From: Rhizaria sp. SCN 62-66
Lineage: Eukaryota; Rhizaria, unplaced
Reading direction: 5' to 3'
Assembly: GCA_001724265.1 (NCBI GenBank)
Contig: MEDY01000136.1
Location: 1 to 64,000 of the forward strand
DNA: 64,000 nt
The notes under the pieces are model-generated. The model did not search any database. It was not told the origin of the DNA and saw only the letters and a list, made by a program, of their open reading frames with translations. The translations under genes were made by a program, and so were the position numbers. Shown here piece after piece: positions 1 to 12,000 of the stretch; position 1 is the stretch's first letter, and every line of letters begins with the position of its first letter.

Positions 1-1218
1 AAGTGCTGTTTATCGGGGATGGGGAGCCTGGCCGAGTGCCGCCACACCACAAACATGTGGGGGAAGAGGCTCAATCGGCCCAATTCGCGACCCCCGTGTG
101 ATGACCAGCAGAGACACTGGGTGGCAAAATGCTAAGGCAAACATGTACATGGACAACAGAGGAGACACAGAAGAGAATAACAAGAAGAAAAGATACGTGA
201 AATAGAAACGAAAAATAGCAAAAACATTGACAACTAACTCAAGTATTAAAAATACAAGCGAAAGCACGAAATTAAGACAATGGCAATCTCACAAGTGCAC
301 ATGGAGTCACAGTGACACCACACAAGCGTGTGGCGCGGGGTTGCGAAACTGTGAGAAGGAACCGTGATCGTGAATGTGACTGTGTACATTGGGTGGTGGC
401 GACTGCAAGAAAGATAAAATGAATGTTACTATGGCTATGGAACGACGTGAAGACAAACAATGTGACAAAGAAAGGTAAGCTCGTGACCAGCCACAAAAAG
501 TGGCTGTGATGACTGTCACAACTCCAATAAGCAAGTAGTAGGGATGACGTTCACAGCGTTCTACGTGAGAGGGGTGTGGTGTTATGTAGCGCAATGACTA
601 TAGAGTCGGAAGGCGCTGGAATCGATTGTGCTTACGCTCAATGAGTGAGGGGATAGAGAGTATTTTGAGAGCCTCTTCTGTACTCTGGAATTGATGATGC
701 TGAGTTGAAGTTGTTGGTTAGGTTGCAAGATCCAAAGAATGTACAGGCTTGCTAGGAGGGGTAGTACAAATTGTAGCAGTGGAAGGTCGGCCACAGCCCT
801 TGTGAGTCAAAGGTGAGCTGTGCGTCTGGAGATATGACTCAAGTCACGAGTGCGGATGTCCATGTCACGGCTGCTAGCTACTCAAGCTGTCGGGAGCCAA
901 ACAGCGCAAAAAAAGGCGTGGTGAGTGGGAACCGACAAGTGTGGTACTAAAGCGAGCCGAAAAGAAACATGAGACAAACAGACGAGTTATTTTAAATAAA
1001 AAAGCTAACAAGCATGTAAACATTGAGAAGAAATATGAACAGCATACATACATCACAAACAAAATGAATAGCGTTGGCAAGACATAAGCGCAACGACCAA
1101 ATAGAAGAGGAATAGAGGCTGCAATAATAACATGGCAACAGAAAGACTCAGGGAAATGTTAACTGCGACATGACACAGCGTTGTGCAACGACTCCTAGTG
1201 CGCAGTTAGGTCGTTTCC
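1..1218. other. Spacer downstream of the YAK1-like gene
   Basis: About 1.2 kb of AT-richer sequence beyond the 3' end of the minus-strand kinase gene. The open frames here are short, hydrophobic and lack recognisable motifs, unlike the GC-rich coding style of the neighbours. It probably holds the 3' UTR of the kinase gene and an intergenic spacer. I see no gene, RNA or repeat in it. Confidence 0.6.
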
Positions 1219-4200
1219 TTACTGTTGCTTGGTGCCGGCGCCCATGGGCGAGAGCGGGAATACAAATGCGCCGCCCTGCTGGCCCACGCCGGCGCCGGTA
1301 CTCGTGGTCATGGGTCCGCCGACCGTGTCGCGGCGCGTGCGCGCGTACCGGCTCGTCGTCGGCGTCTGCGCCACGCCCAGCCCGATCCCGGCGCCGATGC
1401 CGCTGCCGACGCCGCCGCCGCCGCTAGCGCTGGTGCCGAGCTGGTGGTGGCGCAGACTCATTCCCGACACGCCCACACCGCCCACGCCGCCGGTGGCGTT
1501 GTTGCCGCTGCCGATGACGCTGTTGCTGCCGGTGGCCGCGGCGGGCGTCAGCGTGGCCGGGCTTGGGCAGTTGTCGCCGCGGCTGCCGCTGTAACCCGCG
1601 CCGCCGGTGTTGCTTAGGTGCGAGCGCGTGAGCGACAGCGGGGACGCCAGCGCTGCGCCGTTGCCGCCAGGGTGCTGCGTGAGCATGGGCGTCATCGCCG
1701 GGTGGCTCGGCCGCGAGGGCGGCGTGCCGGGCACCGCGCCGCCGCTGAGCCCGCCGCCGGGCGTGCCGGGGACGGCCGACGCCGCGCCGGGGCTCTGGCC
1801 CTGCTGCTGCTGCATCTGCATCTGCATCTGTTGCTGTTGCTGTTGTGACTGCTGGGACTGGACGGCGGCCGTGGCGGCGGCGACGGTGTTGGGCAGCCTG
1901 CGCGGGGACGCGGTGCGGCTGGGCGTCACGGACCCGGTGCCGGAATACGCGGCGCTTGGGCCCAGGCTGAAGCGGCTGCGCATGGCAGCCGCGCTCCCGA
2001 CGCTGCCGGTGACGGGCGTGCCGCCGTTATCGGGCTGCGTGCCGTTGTTGGCGTTGTTGTTGCTGTTGCTCGAGAGCTGGAGCTGCAGCGACGTGATCGC
2101 GGTCGCGCGCCGGTCGCTGCCACCCGCAGCGGCGACGCTGGCGGTGCTGCTGGTGGGCGACGCGAGCGCGGCGGCCATCGCGGAGGCCGACATCTGCGTG
2201 CTTGCGCGGCGCGACATGGGCATCGTCACGCTCAGCCCCACGCTGTTGGTGTTGCTGCCGGCGTGGTAGTTGACCGGCGTGCCCGTGCGGCTGCCCGCGC
2301 GGCTGCCGCTGCCGGCGACGGCCGAGGCCGGCAGCAGCAGCGGGGACCCGCCCCCGCGCAGTGTCGGCGTGTTGGCGCCGCCGCCGCCGTGGAGGCCGGA
2401 GAAGTTGGCCACGCCGTTGCCGTTGGCGTTGGCCGGGCCGGTGTAGGCGGCGCCGGAGCCCAGCGGCTGGCCGGAGGGCGAGAGGCGCAAGCGCGTCACG
2501 TCGGCCGGCGCGCGCGCGGTCTGCAGCATCGGGGACCCGCGCGCGGCCGCCTGCTGCTGCTGCTGCTGCTGTTGCTGCGAGTGTTGTGCGAGCGCGGTGG
2601 CCAGAGACAACCCGCCGTTGGTGTTGGTAAGGTGGCCCGGCGGCAGCACGGGGCCTGTGCCGGAGCCGCGGCCGTTTCCGAGCCCGCTGCCGCTGCTGCT
2701 GGTGCTGCCGTCGTAGCTGGCGTTAAACGCGCCGCCCGCGCCGCTGGCGTTGGAGCCCGCGTGGTAGGTGTTTGTGCGCTTCATGCCGTGGCCCGGCACT
2801 GTGCTGGCGAACCCGCCGTTGGCGCCGCCCGCAGCGCCGCCCGCAGCGTTGAAGGCGAAGTTGCTGCTGCCGGTGTGGGAGTGCGTCGCCTGGAGCGGCC
2901 GCACCGCGAGCGGCCCGCTCACCGCGCTCGAGACCGCGCCGGGGCCGCCGGGGCTGCTGACACTCGTGCTCGCGCTCGCGCTGACGCTGGCGCTGGCGCT
3001 GCTGCCCGCGGCGGCCGCGGCGACGGCAGCCAGCCCCAGTCCCAGCCCGGTGTTAAGGCTCGGGCTGCGGCTATGACCGCCCGCTGCCGCGCTGCCGCGC
3101 ACGGCCGTGGTGGCCGCGGTCGAGGCCACAGAGGCGGCCACCGACGGCGACGCAGGGACCGGGACCGGCACGGGCACCGACTCGAGCCCCGTGACGCCGC
3201 TGCCGTCGCCACCCACGCCAGCCTGGCCGTGGCCGCCGCCGCTGCTGCCGCCGTGGCCGTGGCCCCCGGTGCTGACGTGCAGCTGGCGCCGGAGCCCGCC
3301 GCCGGCCGACGCGCCGCTGCCCGCATTGGGAATGCCGAAATCGCCGTCGCCAGAACCCGCGGTGGCGTGCGCGGCGGCGGCGTTGGCGGCCGTCAGCATC
3401 CCGGGCCTCGAGCCGGGACTGACCCCGCTCGTGCCAGCGCCAGCGGCCGCGGCGGCGGCGGCGCCGAGCCCTGCCCCGCCAAGGCTGGGGGGCGCGAAGG
3501 TGAAGTGGCTGGCGTTGGAGAAGCGGCGCGAGTGACCCGGGGACGCGCCCAGCGGCAGCGCGGGCGCCAGGCGCGGCGACCGCGGCGGGGATGGCGACGC
3601 AAGCGCGCTCCCGTCCCCGGCGCCCGCGCCAGTGGCGCTGTTGATGTTGTTGCCGTCAGCGACGCCCACGCTGGAGCCGGAAGAGGGCGCGAGACGGGCC
3701 GCGACGCGCGGGCTCTGTGCGCACTGCGGGCGCGCCGCCGCGGGGGGCGCCACGGCCACGGCGATCGACAGCGCACTCCCACCATTGACGCCAGCGCCAG
3801 CGCTAGCGGAAGCGTTGGAGGACGAGGGCGTGAGGGGGGCGGGTGCGAAGGACGAGGCGCGCTGCGGACGCAGCTGCGACGGCGGCGACGGCAGCAGCGG
3901 CGCCGCGGGGGCTGCGGGCACGTTCGCGGCCGCGCTAGCGCTGGTGCTGTTCGTGGTGCTGCTGCTTTGCTCCGGAGCGGGCGAGGCGGGCGGCAGCGGC
4001 GCGACAAACACGACGCCAGTGCTGGTATTGCCGCCAGCGCCGGCGGCGGCTGCGTTGCTGCTGGTGCCGGTGGCCGCAGGGGACTGCGGCGACGCGCCGC
4101 CGCTGCCGCCCGCCGGCTTCGCCACAGCAGCGGCAGCGGCGGCGGCGGCAGCGGCAGCATTGGACGGAATGGAGACCGGAGTGGGCCGGTTGCCTGCGGC

Positions 4201-7164
4201 CGAGGCGGGCAGCGCGGTCATAGTCGCCGTACGCACCAGCGGCCGCCCAGTGGGGGCGGTGGGCGTGGCGTTGCTGGCGGCGGTGAGCGCAGCGGAGGGC
4301 ACAGGCACGGACACGGGCAGCGGGGCGCGGCCCTGCGCCTGCGCCTGCGGTTTCGCGGCGGCCGCAGCGGCAGCGGCGGCGGGAGCAGCAGGGGCAGTGG
4401 CAGCAGCAGCAGCAGATGCGGGAAGCGGGGGAGCGGGGGCGGCGGTGGGTGCCGCGGCGGCCGCCACGCGCGCGCGGTGCGCCTCGAGGGCCGCGTTGGC
4501 AATCTTCTTGACGCGCATCTCCTGCGCGAACAGCCCCAGGTCGGACTTGGCCTTCGCCGCCGCGGCCGCCACTGCCGCAGCCGCCGCGGCGGTGGCCTCT
4601 TCCTTGGCGACGCGCTCAGCCTGGCGGTCGGCGACCTCCTGCAGCGCCAGTGCGGCGGGGTCGAAGCTGTCAAGCGACGCGCGCGTGAAGAACGGGTGGC
4701 GTGCGGCGACGTAGGGTGTCCACCGGCGGTCTGGGTCCCACTGCAACAGACCTTGCAGCAGGTGGATGAGCTTGGCGCGCGTCGAAGCCTCCTTCTCGCG
4801 CGCGGCGGGCGCCAGGCTCTTCTTGTACGGGTAGGACATAACCAGGTCGCGCAGCGTGAAACCCTTGAAGTAGAGCTTCATGGGTGTCGCCTGTGTGCGC
4901 GACTCGGCCGCGTATGCCGCGGCCGTCTTAAGCACCCACGGCGACGGCGCGCCCAGCGCGTCTTTGACGAGCGGCACGCCGGCGTCGTCGAGCGCCCACG
5001 GCGACGGCGGCAGCGCGCCCGCCTCGGGGGAGACGCCGCTGTGGGCCGCCGAGTCGGGGTTCGGCAGCGGCGCGTTGGCGGCCCCGGGCGGCGCGGCCTC
5101 GGAATGCAAGGCGACCGTAGCGGCAGTGCGGGGCGCGAAGTATTGCGCGCCCTGCTTGGAGCGCGCGAGCACGTGTGCCGGGGGCAGGCCGACGGTGTTG
5201 ACGATGCGGGCGACCTAAAACAGCAAAAGAACACAGTGATTAATATCGATATGCATGTGTTAGACTCCACTACTAAAAAAAATGACATCGAAACTTCTGA
5301 AGGCGTTTTGTGATAAATAGAAAAAGAGATAGTGAGTAAACAAAGCGTTGCGTACCTGGTTGTACTGCGAAGAGCCGGGGAAGAGCGGGAGCCCGAGGAA
5401 AAGCTCAGCCAGAATGCAGCCCAGCGACCACATGTCAATAGCGCAAGTGTATGGCCCGCCGAGGAGCACCTCAGGGGAGCGGTAGAAGCGCGACTGGATG
5501 TACGAGTACACGGTCTGTGACTGCAGACACGCGGAGCCGAAGTCGATGACCTTAATGTCGGCCGAGGTGAGGCGGCACAGCAGCACATTCTCGGGCTTGA
5601 GGTCGCAGTGGATGACCTGCGCCTCCTTGAGCGTCACCAGCGCCTCAAGCATCTGTCGCCCGAAGTTGCGGATCAGCTGCAGGTTGACACCGCGGAACTG
5701 GTTCTGCTTGATCAACTCGTACAAGTTGACAGAGAGCATCTCAAACACGAGACACAGGTGACCACGGTAGCTGAAGTACTCGACAAGACGCAGCAGATGG
5801 CGCTTGTCATCGGCATCGTATGTCTGGTTCAGCAGCCGTAGAAGCTTGATCTCAACCCAGGCCTGTGTGTAAAAGAGAGAAAAATAGAAAAGAGATCAAA
5901 TATTAGTGTGATATTTGATTACAATAAGTGATGTGAAATAAGATCGAGTTTTAATAACGTTTCAATAAGGAGGTGAATTATCTGCGAGTATCGCAAAGGC
6001 ACGTACTTGGTTCGTATAGGCTGGTTTGTTCTTGATGACCTTGACGGCGCGGATCTGCCTCGTCTCACAATCCTCGCACTTAACAACCTACACGCGCGTG
6101 AACAAGAGAAAAAGAAAAAGAAAAAGAACAAGGAGTGAGCAACAATAATACAGGAACTCATGAGTCATACCGAGACTGAGCTAAAACAAAAATGCACAAT
6201 TGCACGCCTATAAAAGTCTTCTTGATTGCATTGCGTGTCGACGTACTTGTCCGAAAGTGCCCTGTCCAAGCGTCTCCATGACGCGGTAGGCCTTGAACCG
6301 CCCCGAATCCGAGTGCAGAATGTCCCCCACGCACATAATGAGATTGCTGTTCACGTTGTCGTGCCCGTTGTTGCCCACGCGCGCCGAGGGCTCCGTCAGC
6401 ACGCGCCGCGGGTTCGCGCTGCGGTGGTAGTCGAACTGTGGGTTGACCTTCTTGTAGAGCGGCAGCAGCTGGCGCGTCATGACGACCGTGGCCGGCGCGT
6501 CGGACGACACCTTCTGCACGGACCACCGCACCGGAACCGGCGCCGCAGGGTCCACCGCCACCACGGGGCCGGCAACCACGGCGGCCGCGGCAGCCGCGGC
6601 CTCGGCCGCGCTGCCCCCCGACGCCGTCACGGCGGCCGAAGCGGTGGCAGCGGCGGCCGCGGTGGCCGCGGGCTGCCCCGGGTGCTGCTGCGGGCGCAGC
6701 GCTGCGACGCGCGTCTGCCGCAAGGTATCCAGGTCCAGCCCGGAAGCCTCGAGCGCGGCGGGCGCGAGAGAAGATGGCGGGAGCCCAGTGTTGCGGCACA
6801 TGTTGAGCTTAAACGCGTGCGGGGTGATGCGCGCGCGGCGGCCCGGGTCGGGGCCGAACACGGGCGCGGCGGCCTTGGCGGCGCTCGCGGGCGCCGCACT
6901 TGAACTAGAGCTCGAGCTAGAACCGGCCACGGCTGTCTTTGAACCAGAGGTGGCGGCAGCGGTAAATGCGGGCGGGGACGCGGCCGGAGGAGGAGGGATC
7001 GGCGGCGGCACGGGACCTCCCGCACCGTGGCTGGAGCTATTGCTGTTGCTGGTCGTGTGCATTGGCAACGAGCTGGCGCTTGAGACGGAAGCTGTAGCGG
7101 CAGCGAACGACGCCGAGGCGCCCGGAATCCCCGCGTTGTGCGCGGCGACGGCGGCGGTGCTCAT
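1219..7164 (-). CDS. YAK1: YAK1-family DYRK protein kinase with giant low-complexity C-terminal tail
   Basis: Four exons: 7164-6247, 6087-6007, 5862-5356 and 5214-1219 (stop TAA), giving about 1,833 residues; yeast Yak1 is about 800. Introns begin GTACGT, GTACGT and GTACGC. The kinase domain covers roughly residues 290-570. Visible are the glycine loop GQGTFGQVVK, the ATP-site lysine in AVKVIKN (K322), the catalytic HCDLKPEN (D420), DFG (D440) and the DYRK activation-loop YSY (Y452, Y454) before QSRFYRSPE. The stretch NLYELIKQNQFRG is a strong YAK1 signature. Exon 4 opens with the last kinase helices (WDPDRRWTP) and then runs about 1,100 residues of Ala, Ser, Gly and Gln tracts with no domain I recognise. 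YAK1 kinases restrain growth under nutrient stress and self-phosphorylate the second activation-loop tyrosine. The first in-frame ATG is at 7164; the open frame runs further upstream but without ATG. Confidence 0.93.
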
Positions 7165-9024
7165 ATCAAATGGCGGGGCGGCGCGCGGCGGTGTCTGGGT
7201 GTGCTGATGAGGGTGAGGAGCGTCGCACACTCGCGGTGGAGAGCGAGACGGGAGCTGGGGTGTTGGCGCTGAGAGAGAGTCCTAGCGAGAGCACTCAAAC
7301 AGCTGGAAAACGTCGCAAAACAAGTGTGTTATGATACATAAATGATTATATGTGAGTTTTGTGACGTTATAAGCTTATAGGAGCGCAGGCGAGATGTGGG
7401 GACGAGAATAATGGCGGCAGGTCTGATGAAAAAGGGGGGCGGCGGTCATATCACTGAGAATGCGCAGGCACAAAGCGGAGCTTGTAGACAGAATGGGGCA
7501 ACAAATCGCTAGAACAGATAAAATAATAGCTGGCCAAGCGGAAACAATTGCGAGGCAGGCATGATTTGATCGGCTTTGGCAGCGAATAATTCGGTAATGG
7601 AAGGATGTCTCAAACCGGCCTTCAAGCGTCAGAGCAAAAGCAATATTTTGGTTTACTGTGACAACATGGGACAATTTAATGAAAATATAAGCTAGTTAAA
7701 CTACGTGAAAATATCATACTTTCCGTGCACAGCGATAACACAGACCCGTGCGCCGGTTGAATGCGACAAAGAAGGAGACGTCGTGTGAGAGGGGCGGCCC
7801 ATCGTCACACGCTCGCCGCCAACGGTAGACTGTGGCGGGAAATCAAAATAGATGTCGGCAGCCGTAGTTTGACGACTCAAACGGACTTGAGTTGTGCTAC
7901 AACATTTTTTGCTTATGTGGGTTTCTGGTTTTTATTTGAAATGTGCTATTGGTTTGGTTGAACCCTTTTTCCAGCACATCTCAGTACTCTGTGTCGACCG
8001 GAGTGCGCGGTTATGCGTTCTTTTAACGGCCCCGCTACGGCATTACACACGCAAGCTTCTGTGGTACCGTTCCGTGTGCCTGTCTGTTAAGCCAATGTTG
8101 TATCTATTTGATAGCTACATGTTGTCTGGTGAGCTTGCTGCACGTCGCCGCAGTCTGTAGTGCGCGCACGGTCCCGCCGCATGTTTATCGGCGCCCACAC
8201 GGTGCCCTCTCACACTTCTGGTACATGCAATACGGCGCCCGGCTCGAGGCACTAGTGCATCCTGATCTTCTACTGGATGCCACGGCGCACATAGTGCGCG
8301 CTGTTGTATGATCTTACGGTCCTATGTCACTGCGTTACCAAGGTGCGCACCCGTTGAAAGGTCTGGATTTAGTGTGGTCTTGAGAGTACCGCATCGTCGG
8401 AGAGTCATGCCGGAGCGGCATTCGCGCGCATTCGCAACGCTTTCGTGTCACAGTATGTTGTTGGGGTGATTCCTTGGACTAATGTTGATGTTGGCGACTG
8501 TTATGACAGGCTGTCCATTCTGTAATTGCATCTGTGGAGCAACACATCGATACCTGTAGCTATGCTTATTGGACGACTTGCGCATAACAAATCGACATAA
8601 GATTGAATATAACCGCATGACAGTAAGTTACCATCGAGTACATATATTACTTCTTGAAGATGAGTCTATTGGGCTAAAGCTGAGTGATATATCGCGAGAA
8701 AAGGGTTTGGCGCGCCATCCTCTTGCTTGATGGGCGAGGGCTGGCGCGCCTCGAGATTGACGGAGATTGTTCAATAAACACTACCCAATATCCGTCAATG
8801 CGAGATCTGGGGACTTGCCGTATTTGCATTTGCGTTTTTGTATTTGGACACTTAATTATATTTCTTAACCCATCAGCTGTTCTTTGGTGTTCATTGTTTT
8901 GTTTGCCCTAGCTTTCGTCGTTGCGGAAGAGTGCAAATCTCTGCAAAACCTTGTTCTAGAACCCACGCCCCTGTGACCGCACACACGTGGTTTGCTCTCC
9001 GTTGAGTACTCACCTGCCGGGCTG
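7165..9024. other. Divergent intergenic region with probable promoters
   Basis: 1.86 kb between two divergent genes, the YAK1-like kinase (-) and the AT-hook protein (+). It is AT-richer than the coding DNA and holds no convincing gene. Two TGGCGCGCC palindromes sit near its right end (see separate entry). An in-frame TGA at 8974 closes the frame just upstream of the ATG at 9025. Confidence 0.6.
8706..8750. promoter_or_regulatory. Pair of TGGCGCGCC palindromes, E2F-like sites
   Basis: TTTGGCGCGCCA at 8706-8717 and TGGCGCGCC at 8742-8750 are 34 bp apart, about 275-320 bp upstream of the ATG at 9025. TTTGGCGC is the classic E2F/DP binding core. That they act here is inference from the sequence and position only. 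Confidence 0.35.
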
Positions 9025-12000
9025 ATGGATTCGGTTGCCGGCAGTGGACCCGGCAACCTTAAGGCCCTCGCCGACCGCATTCTGTCCCTCGCTCTCACCG
9101 ACGTCCCTGTCACATCAACCCCTGCCGCTGCCGCCGCCACTGCAGACTGCGGACAGAAACCGACTCCACTGTGGCAGCGCGACATCCAACAAGCGGGCCA
9201 CCCCTCGCTTGCGGGCTTGCCGCGCGCCCTGGCGCTTGAAGCTGGCGCCCCAACCGCGCACAACCTCTTCGCCTGCGCAGCGACCACTGACGCTCACACT
9301 GCCCACCTTCACACGAGCCGTGTTGACAAAAGCTGCACACTGCACGAGCAGCAACAACGGCGCTGTGTGTATGGCCCCCCTGTACCTGGCGCGTTTGCGA
9401 TTTCTCTCGCGCCACCAAACTGCGCCAGCAGTACAAGTGCCAGTGTTGAAAGGTCAGGGTCCGAATCTAGCTCTAGCTTAAGCTCTAGCTCAAGCTCTAG
9501 CTCAAGCTCTAGCTCAAGCTCTAGCTCCAGCTCCAGCTCCAGCTCCAGCTCTGCAAGCGCTACTGTTGAGACTCCCGACGCTGGCGCTGAAACAGTGCAG
9601 CTGCACCCGTCGATGCTGCCGTTCATCTCGCCCTCGCACGGCGGGCTGCCCACTCTCGAGGCCTTCCGACGCGTGTGCGCTCTGCCCACAGACTCCGCGG
9701 GCGCGCGCGCGGGGGCCGGGAACGGCGCCGACGACGACGACGCCGGCAGCCGCCGCCGCGGGCGTGCCGTGCAGGCGCGTGTTCGCGTGGCCAAGGTCAA
9801 AGGAACGCGTCGGAAATTCCTGGGCAGCAGATCACATAGAAACGGCGGCAAGCACGGAAAATCACGCAGCGGTGCGGACACCAGTGCAACCGTTGCCGAT
9901 GTAGAGACGGACGCTGACTCCTCTAACGGGAGCAGTGATGGCGGCAGCAGCTACCGGGAGAGCAGTGGCAGCGACAGCGAGAGCGATCCCGACAGCGACG
10001 GCCACGGCCACGACGACGGTGACAGAGAGAATGGTGACAGCGAGAATTGTGACAGTGATGACGAAGACAGCCAACGGCATTTGTCGAAACCCAACTCTGC
10101 TTCAAACTCCGATCATGACGACAACGATGACAACGATGACGACGGTGAGGACGACGAAGACACTGCCAACAAACGCAGTCGTCCTCTCAACAACGCGGCT
10201 AGGACGGGTGCTGCCAACTCAGCACACGGTGCTCACAAACGTGCTCCAGCTAGGATCAGCGCGTCTGCCCTGCTCGCCGCGTCATTCGACTTCACGCCCA
10301 AGCACTCCCTCACATCGCGCCTCGGCGGCGACACCGCCAGCCGCGTCGCCACAACCGCTCGCGACGGTGCGTGCGCAGGAATGCGCCTGCTGCCGCCCGC
10401 GCGCTCGGCGCTGGGGTTGTTCGTCACCGCGTTTGCGCCCTGGGCCGCGGCAGCGCTCGCGGCGCACGCGTCCCGCGCGCACGCGCAGCTGGACCGCGCG
10501 TTGCACCGCGAGTTGGCCACGTTCGCGCAGCAGCAGCAGCAGCAGCAGCAGCGCAAGGATGACAACAGTGTGAGCAATAATACTGGTCATACCACTGATA
10601 GTGATATTCGCACTTGTGTTGAAAACCAGTCGCATCCGCGGCAGCGGCCTTTCCGTCATCAAGAGACCGTGAGCAAAGCGCCCGCGGCACCCGCACTGGT
10701 GACCGTGAGCACCGCACACGGTCTGCTCGCAGCCGCGGCGGGCGGCTCGCTGGCGGCGGCTGCTCGGCGCCACACAGCGGCCGAGCGCACTCTGGCGCTG
10801 GCGCTGCTTGCGGACTAGGCCGACGGCGACGGCGACGGGGACGGCACCAACGACAATAACAAGCACGATATTGACAGTGATGGTGTGGACGAAGATGGTC
10901 ATGGCGAAAGTGACCGTGGGCAGGGGCGGGAGCACGTGCGCCGCGCTGCCCGCAAGGCCGCTGCGGCCGCGACTGAGTGGCCCCACGTGCTCGGTGCCAG
11001 TCTCGTCGCCAACGCGGACGGCAGCGCTGACCGCAGCGGCAACAGGAACAGCGACACCTACACGGACGCTGCGGCTACGGCTGCGGCTGCAGCGCACGGT
11101 GACGGGGTGACTGTGAGTCTTGACTATGCGTTCCCGGGTCTGCTGCTGCCACCGGCGCTCAGCCCTACCGTCACAGTCCTCGCACCGACGCTGCCGCCGC
11201 CTCCGCAGCAACCGCAGTCGCAACAAGCACTAGATCTGGCGACAGCGGCATCTATAGTCTCGACAACACAGGCAGTAACGCGGGCAGGCTCAAAGAGTGC
11301 TCCCAAGAAAAGCACTGGCAATGACGACGACGATGACGACAACGCTGGCTCGGACGCTGACGCCGGCGCCGGCGCTGAGGCTGAGGCTGACGCAAAGCCC
11401 GCGAAAGCCAGCGCCGCCGCCGCCGCACTCCCGAAGAAACGTCCCCGAGGCCGGCCGCCGAAGCGCCGCCGCCCCGGCCGCCCGGCCGCCGCGGCCCCCG
11501 TGTCCGCGCCCGTCATTGTCACCGCCAACGCCGCCTCGCTGGGGGCATCCGCGTCCGCGCCCGCGCTTGCGGTTACCGCTGCGACGCCGCTGCAACAACA
11601 GCAGCGGCTTCTGCTGCAGCGCCAGCAGCACCGGCAGCGGCAGTGGCTGCTGCACTGCGCGTGGCGCCGCGGCGGCGACTGGGCCTGGGGAGCGGCCGAC
11701 GCGGGCTCCGCCGTCGGCAACCACAGTCAGGGCCATGGCCACGGCTCCGGCCACGGAGCGGGCACGGCGCCGGTGGGCGTGCGCGGGCTCGTGACGCCCC
11801 GGCTGGCGCGCGCGGCGCTGCTGCCGTTTCCCTTTGGCTGCGGGCCACACTCGGCCTCGGTCGCGGTGGCCGCGGGCACGCTCGCGCTGGCACGGGGGCC
11901 GGCGGCGGCGGGCGCCGGGCCGGTGTCTGCGGCGGCGCTGGTGGCAACGCTGCCGCTGAAGATCAAGACTAGGCTGCTGGCGATGCAACAGCAGCAGCAG

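Noticed and set aside
2263-5313. 1,016-codon open frame on the plus strand opposite the YAK1 exon
   Set aside because: It is Arg/Gly/Ala-rich, has no domain, and lies antisense to the confirmed kinase exon. GC-rich DNA opens all six frames.
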